Positions 62,246-64,000 of a stretch of 64,000 nt of DNA are shown piece by piece (position 1 is the stretch's first letter; every line of letters starts with the position of its first letter). A program made the translations under genes and the position numbers. The stretch lies in the NCBI RefSeq assembly GCF_900114005.1, contig NZ_FORM01000010.1, forward strand, positions 35,454 to 99,453. The letters are read 5' to 3'. The notes beneath the pieces are model-generated. The model did not search any database. It was not told the origin of the DNA and saw only the letters and a program-made list of their open reading frames with translations. This stretch comes from Olleya namhaensis. Lineage in GTDB: Bacteria > Bacteroidota > Bacteroidia > Flavobacteriales > Flavobacteriaceae.

Positions 62246-64000
62246 TTAGTTACTGTAAAATGTTACACATCCACAAGAGCTTCCTGTTCCTGCAGGTACA
62301 GGTAAATCTCCAGTGATTTTAGGGACACTCGCCCAAGCTGCAACAGAATTAGTATAAGAAAATAAGTAGTCGTATGTACCGTCTCCATTGTCATTTATTA
62401 CTAAAGTGTGATCACCTAAGTTTAAATTTGGTATGCTTGAATAAGGTACGTTATCTAATAATATTTGATATCCATTTGCAAAGGTAGTACCTGAATTGTT
62501 TCTAATTTGAAGGTCAAAAGGAGCGTTACCATTACCGTCTTGAAAATTATCAGATACTAGATTTCCAGTTATCGCTCCTGTTGGAGTTGCAGTATTAGTT
62601 CCGCTTCCGCCAGGTGCACTTGGACCCGGTTTAGAAACCGTTACATCTGTTATTACTTCTTTTGTCGCTGAGGTATTAAAATACCAAACTTCATCAACTA
62701 ATACATCGGCTGTAACACCGTTATCACCAGTTGCTACCATCACTTGAAAACCATTAGCTGTTTGTGTACCCGTCACAACAGAAGCTAGTCTTGAATCACG
62801 ATTAACAGCATCTTCTTGTACTCCAAAAGCGATATCATAGTTTACGCCATTTGGATGTGCTGTTGCAAAAGCGACTGTATATCTTCCAACCCCAGTTCGT
62901 GTTACGGAGCAATTAATATTAAACGAATTTGTACCATTAGCTTGTGTATGTGCAGCAGCGAAAACAATACCAATTGTTTCTTTTACTAGAGTAATTGTTG
63001 GAGAGACTCCATCAACACCTGCAGGACCAGGAGGTCCAGTAGCACCTTGAGGACCTACACTTCCAACAGTCGTTGCAACATTGTTTTCATTAGTGTAAGT
63101 AACAGTACCATCCGTGTTTTCAACAAATGTTGTAACTGTTTCTAAAATATCGGTCGATGTTCCAGATGCACTTTGATGAGTAGCAATAGTGTTACCAGCT
63201 GTAACTACTTGTGTTACTTCAGAGTCTATGTCTGTAAGAGGCACGCTTAGTGCACTTCCACCATCTGTTATAGTAAGATTTGTTCCGTCAGCACTAAAAG
63301 CAGTATTATGTTCGTTTGTTGGGTCTGAATCAGCATCGTCACCACTTGCCCAAACTGTTCCTGTAGCTGTTGCTGTAAGTACTTGTCCAGGTGTTCCTGG
63401 TAAATCGTTTTCGTCTAGCACAGGCCCGTCTAAGTCTAAAGTTTCATTTATTGTTACTGTAGTAGCACCACTTGTTTCGTCAATATTTAGAGCTTCTACA
63501 CCACCAACAGTAAATCCAATTTCATCTGCTGCTGGGCTATACATACCTGTGTTTGTGTCGTCAGTAAATCTGTATGAAGGTTCTCCAGCATTTCCATCTG
63601 AGTTAAGGAAACCAGCAGAGCGTATAGCTCCTGAAACTTGTAATTTATTATCTGGTGTATTAGTACCAATACCCATTCTGTTATTAGTTTCATCCCAGAA
63701 TAATTGGTTGTTATCCTCAGTTGGATTTCCATCAGCACCAGCAAAGAATATAGATCCTTGTGTTCCTGTGTGCACTAATGAGCTTAAATCAACAGGGTTT
63801 CTTGTACCATCTTCGTCAATATATTCTAATTGATTAGTTGTTGTATTGAACGTTAAAGAAGTAACCGTTTCTAAGTTATCTACTAAATCAGTTAGGTCTA
63901 ATTGCGTTACTAACCCATTTTCGTCAGTATAATCAATATTGGTATCATCAGCATTTAAAGCGATGATAGTCGTTGTTTCGTCATAAGTCGTTTCAGTACC
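62246..64000 (-). CDS. Large exported adhesin/fibre-like protein, 5' end outside window
   Basis: The frame stays open to the window edge (584 residues visible), so the apparent GTG start at 63775 is an internal Val codon in DLSSLVHTGTQGS. The visible part begins with repeats of the type TNIDYTDENGLVTQLDLTDL and NQLEYIDEDGTRNPVDLSSL, then a phage-fibre/adhesin-head motif NRMGIGTNTPDNKLQVSGA and YRFTDDTNTGMYSP, another repeat VTYTNENNVATTVG, a short collagen-like GPQGATGPPGPAGVDG, and a beta-rich C-terminal domain. Probably surface fibre or matrix component. No enzyme motif; C-terminus GSSCGCVTFYSN with three Cys. Confidence 0.82.
   Translation of the reverse strand, partial: GTETTYDETTTIIALNADDTNIDYTDENGLVTQLDLTDLVDNLETVTSLTFNTTTNQLEYIDEDGTRNPVDLSSLVHTGTQGSIFFAGADGNPTEDNNQLFWDETNNRMGIGTNTPDNKLQVSGAIRSAGFLNSDGNAGEPSYRFTDDTNTGMYSPAADEIGFTVGGVEALNIDETSGATTVTINETLDLDGPVLDENDLPGTPGQVLTATATGTVWASGDDADSDPTNEHNTAFSADGTNLTITDGGSALSVPLTDIDSEVTQVVTAGNTIATHQSASGTSTDILETVTTFVENTDGTVTYTNENNVATTVGSVGPQGATGPPGPAGVDGVSPTITLVKETIGIVFAAAHTQANGTNSFNINCSVTRTGVGRYTVAFATAHPNGVNYDIAFGVQEDAVNRDSRLASVVTGTQTANGFQVMVATGDNGVTADVLVDEVWYFNTSATKEVITDVTVSKPGPSAPGGSGTNTATPTGAITGNLVSDNFQDGNGNAPFDLQIRNNSGTTFANGYQILLDNVPYSSIPNLNLGDHTLVINDNGDGTYDYLFSYTNSVAAWASVPKITGDLPVPAGTGSSCGCVTFYSN

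Noticed and set aside
63773..63775. GTG start of the last protein at 63775
   Set aside because: Reading upstream on the minus strand stays open to base 64000 with repeat-type protein sequence, so the gene is truncated by the window.
63189..63833. Plus-strand frame of 214 codons opposite the fibre-like gene
   Set aside because: It is antisense to a repetitive Thr/Asn/Gly-rich coding region and shows no protein features of its own.
1..64000. CRISPR arrays, tRNA or rRNA genes, insertion sequences, prophage
   Set aside because: No regularly spaced direct repeats, cloverleaf sequences, transposases or phage modules were recognised; the fibre-like genes at the right end lack other phage genes in view.

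Overview
The window looks like a chromosomal segment of a marine, gliding member of the Flavobacteriaceae (Bacteroidota). Support: low G+C; SusC/SusD pairs; gldB-gldC; a type IX secretion plug protein and a type B sorting domain; Na+-NQR; -7 promoter boxes of the Bacteroidota TAnnTTTG type; almost no Shine-Dalgarno sequences. The genus cannot be fixed from the sequence. No tRNA, rRNA, CRISPR array, transposase or prophage was seen.

Bases 1-22.6 kb are an alginate utilisation locus. It encodes three PL7 lyases, a PL6 lyase, a PL17 exo-lyase, a KdgF-type cupin, a SusC/SusD pair with a PKD surface lipoprotein, a FadR-type GntR regulator, an MFS uptake carrier, a DEH reductase of the SDR family, KDG kinase and KDPG aldolase. 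Together these cover polymer cleavage at the surface, import, cleavage to monomer, and conversion through DEH, KDG and KDPG to pyruvate and glyceraldehyde 3-phosphate. Three transcription units begin with the same operator, two TTGGTAAACCA palindromes spaced 13 bp, overlapping a TATATTTG-like -7 box (positions 61, 7925 and 10976). Two unexpected members are a gluconokinase/6-phosphogluconate dehydrogenase fusion and an Nramp-fold transporter that has lost the metal-binding motifs.

Bases 22.6-39.2 kb are mostly housekeeping: an EamA permease, waaA, a DegT aminotransferase and galE (separated by a long palindromic repeat), a 63-residue conserved-looking protein, lspA-fabD, a COG2509 flavoprotein, dnaG (TTG start, zinc ligands missing), an orphan NarL-type regulator with Glu at the phosphorylation site, nadE, gldB-gldC, pruA, apaG and the T9SS plug protein.

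Bases 39.4-47.9 kb hold nqrABCDEF, then a DUF4846 protein, an unknown 125-residue protein and apbE, whose product attaches FMN to NqrB and NqrC.

Bases 47.9-56.9 kb carry DUF423, a methyltransferase, DUF3050, map, an acetyl-CoA hydrolase/CoA-transferase, a small HAD phosphatase, gpmI, M48 and M15 peptidases and two GNAT acetyltransferases.

Bases 56.9-64 kb, all on the minus strand, form a cluster of exported proteins: a type B T9SS protein, a small coiled-coil protein, and three large repetitive proteins. Two of these share an almost identical N-terminal module joined to unrelated C-terminal regions; the third is cut by the window edge. This cluster and the alginate-locus operator/fusion/Nramp combination are the parts least explained by known systems.
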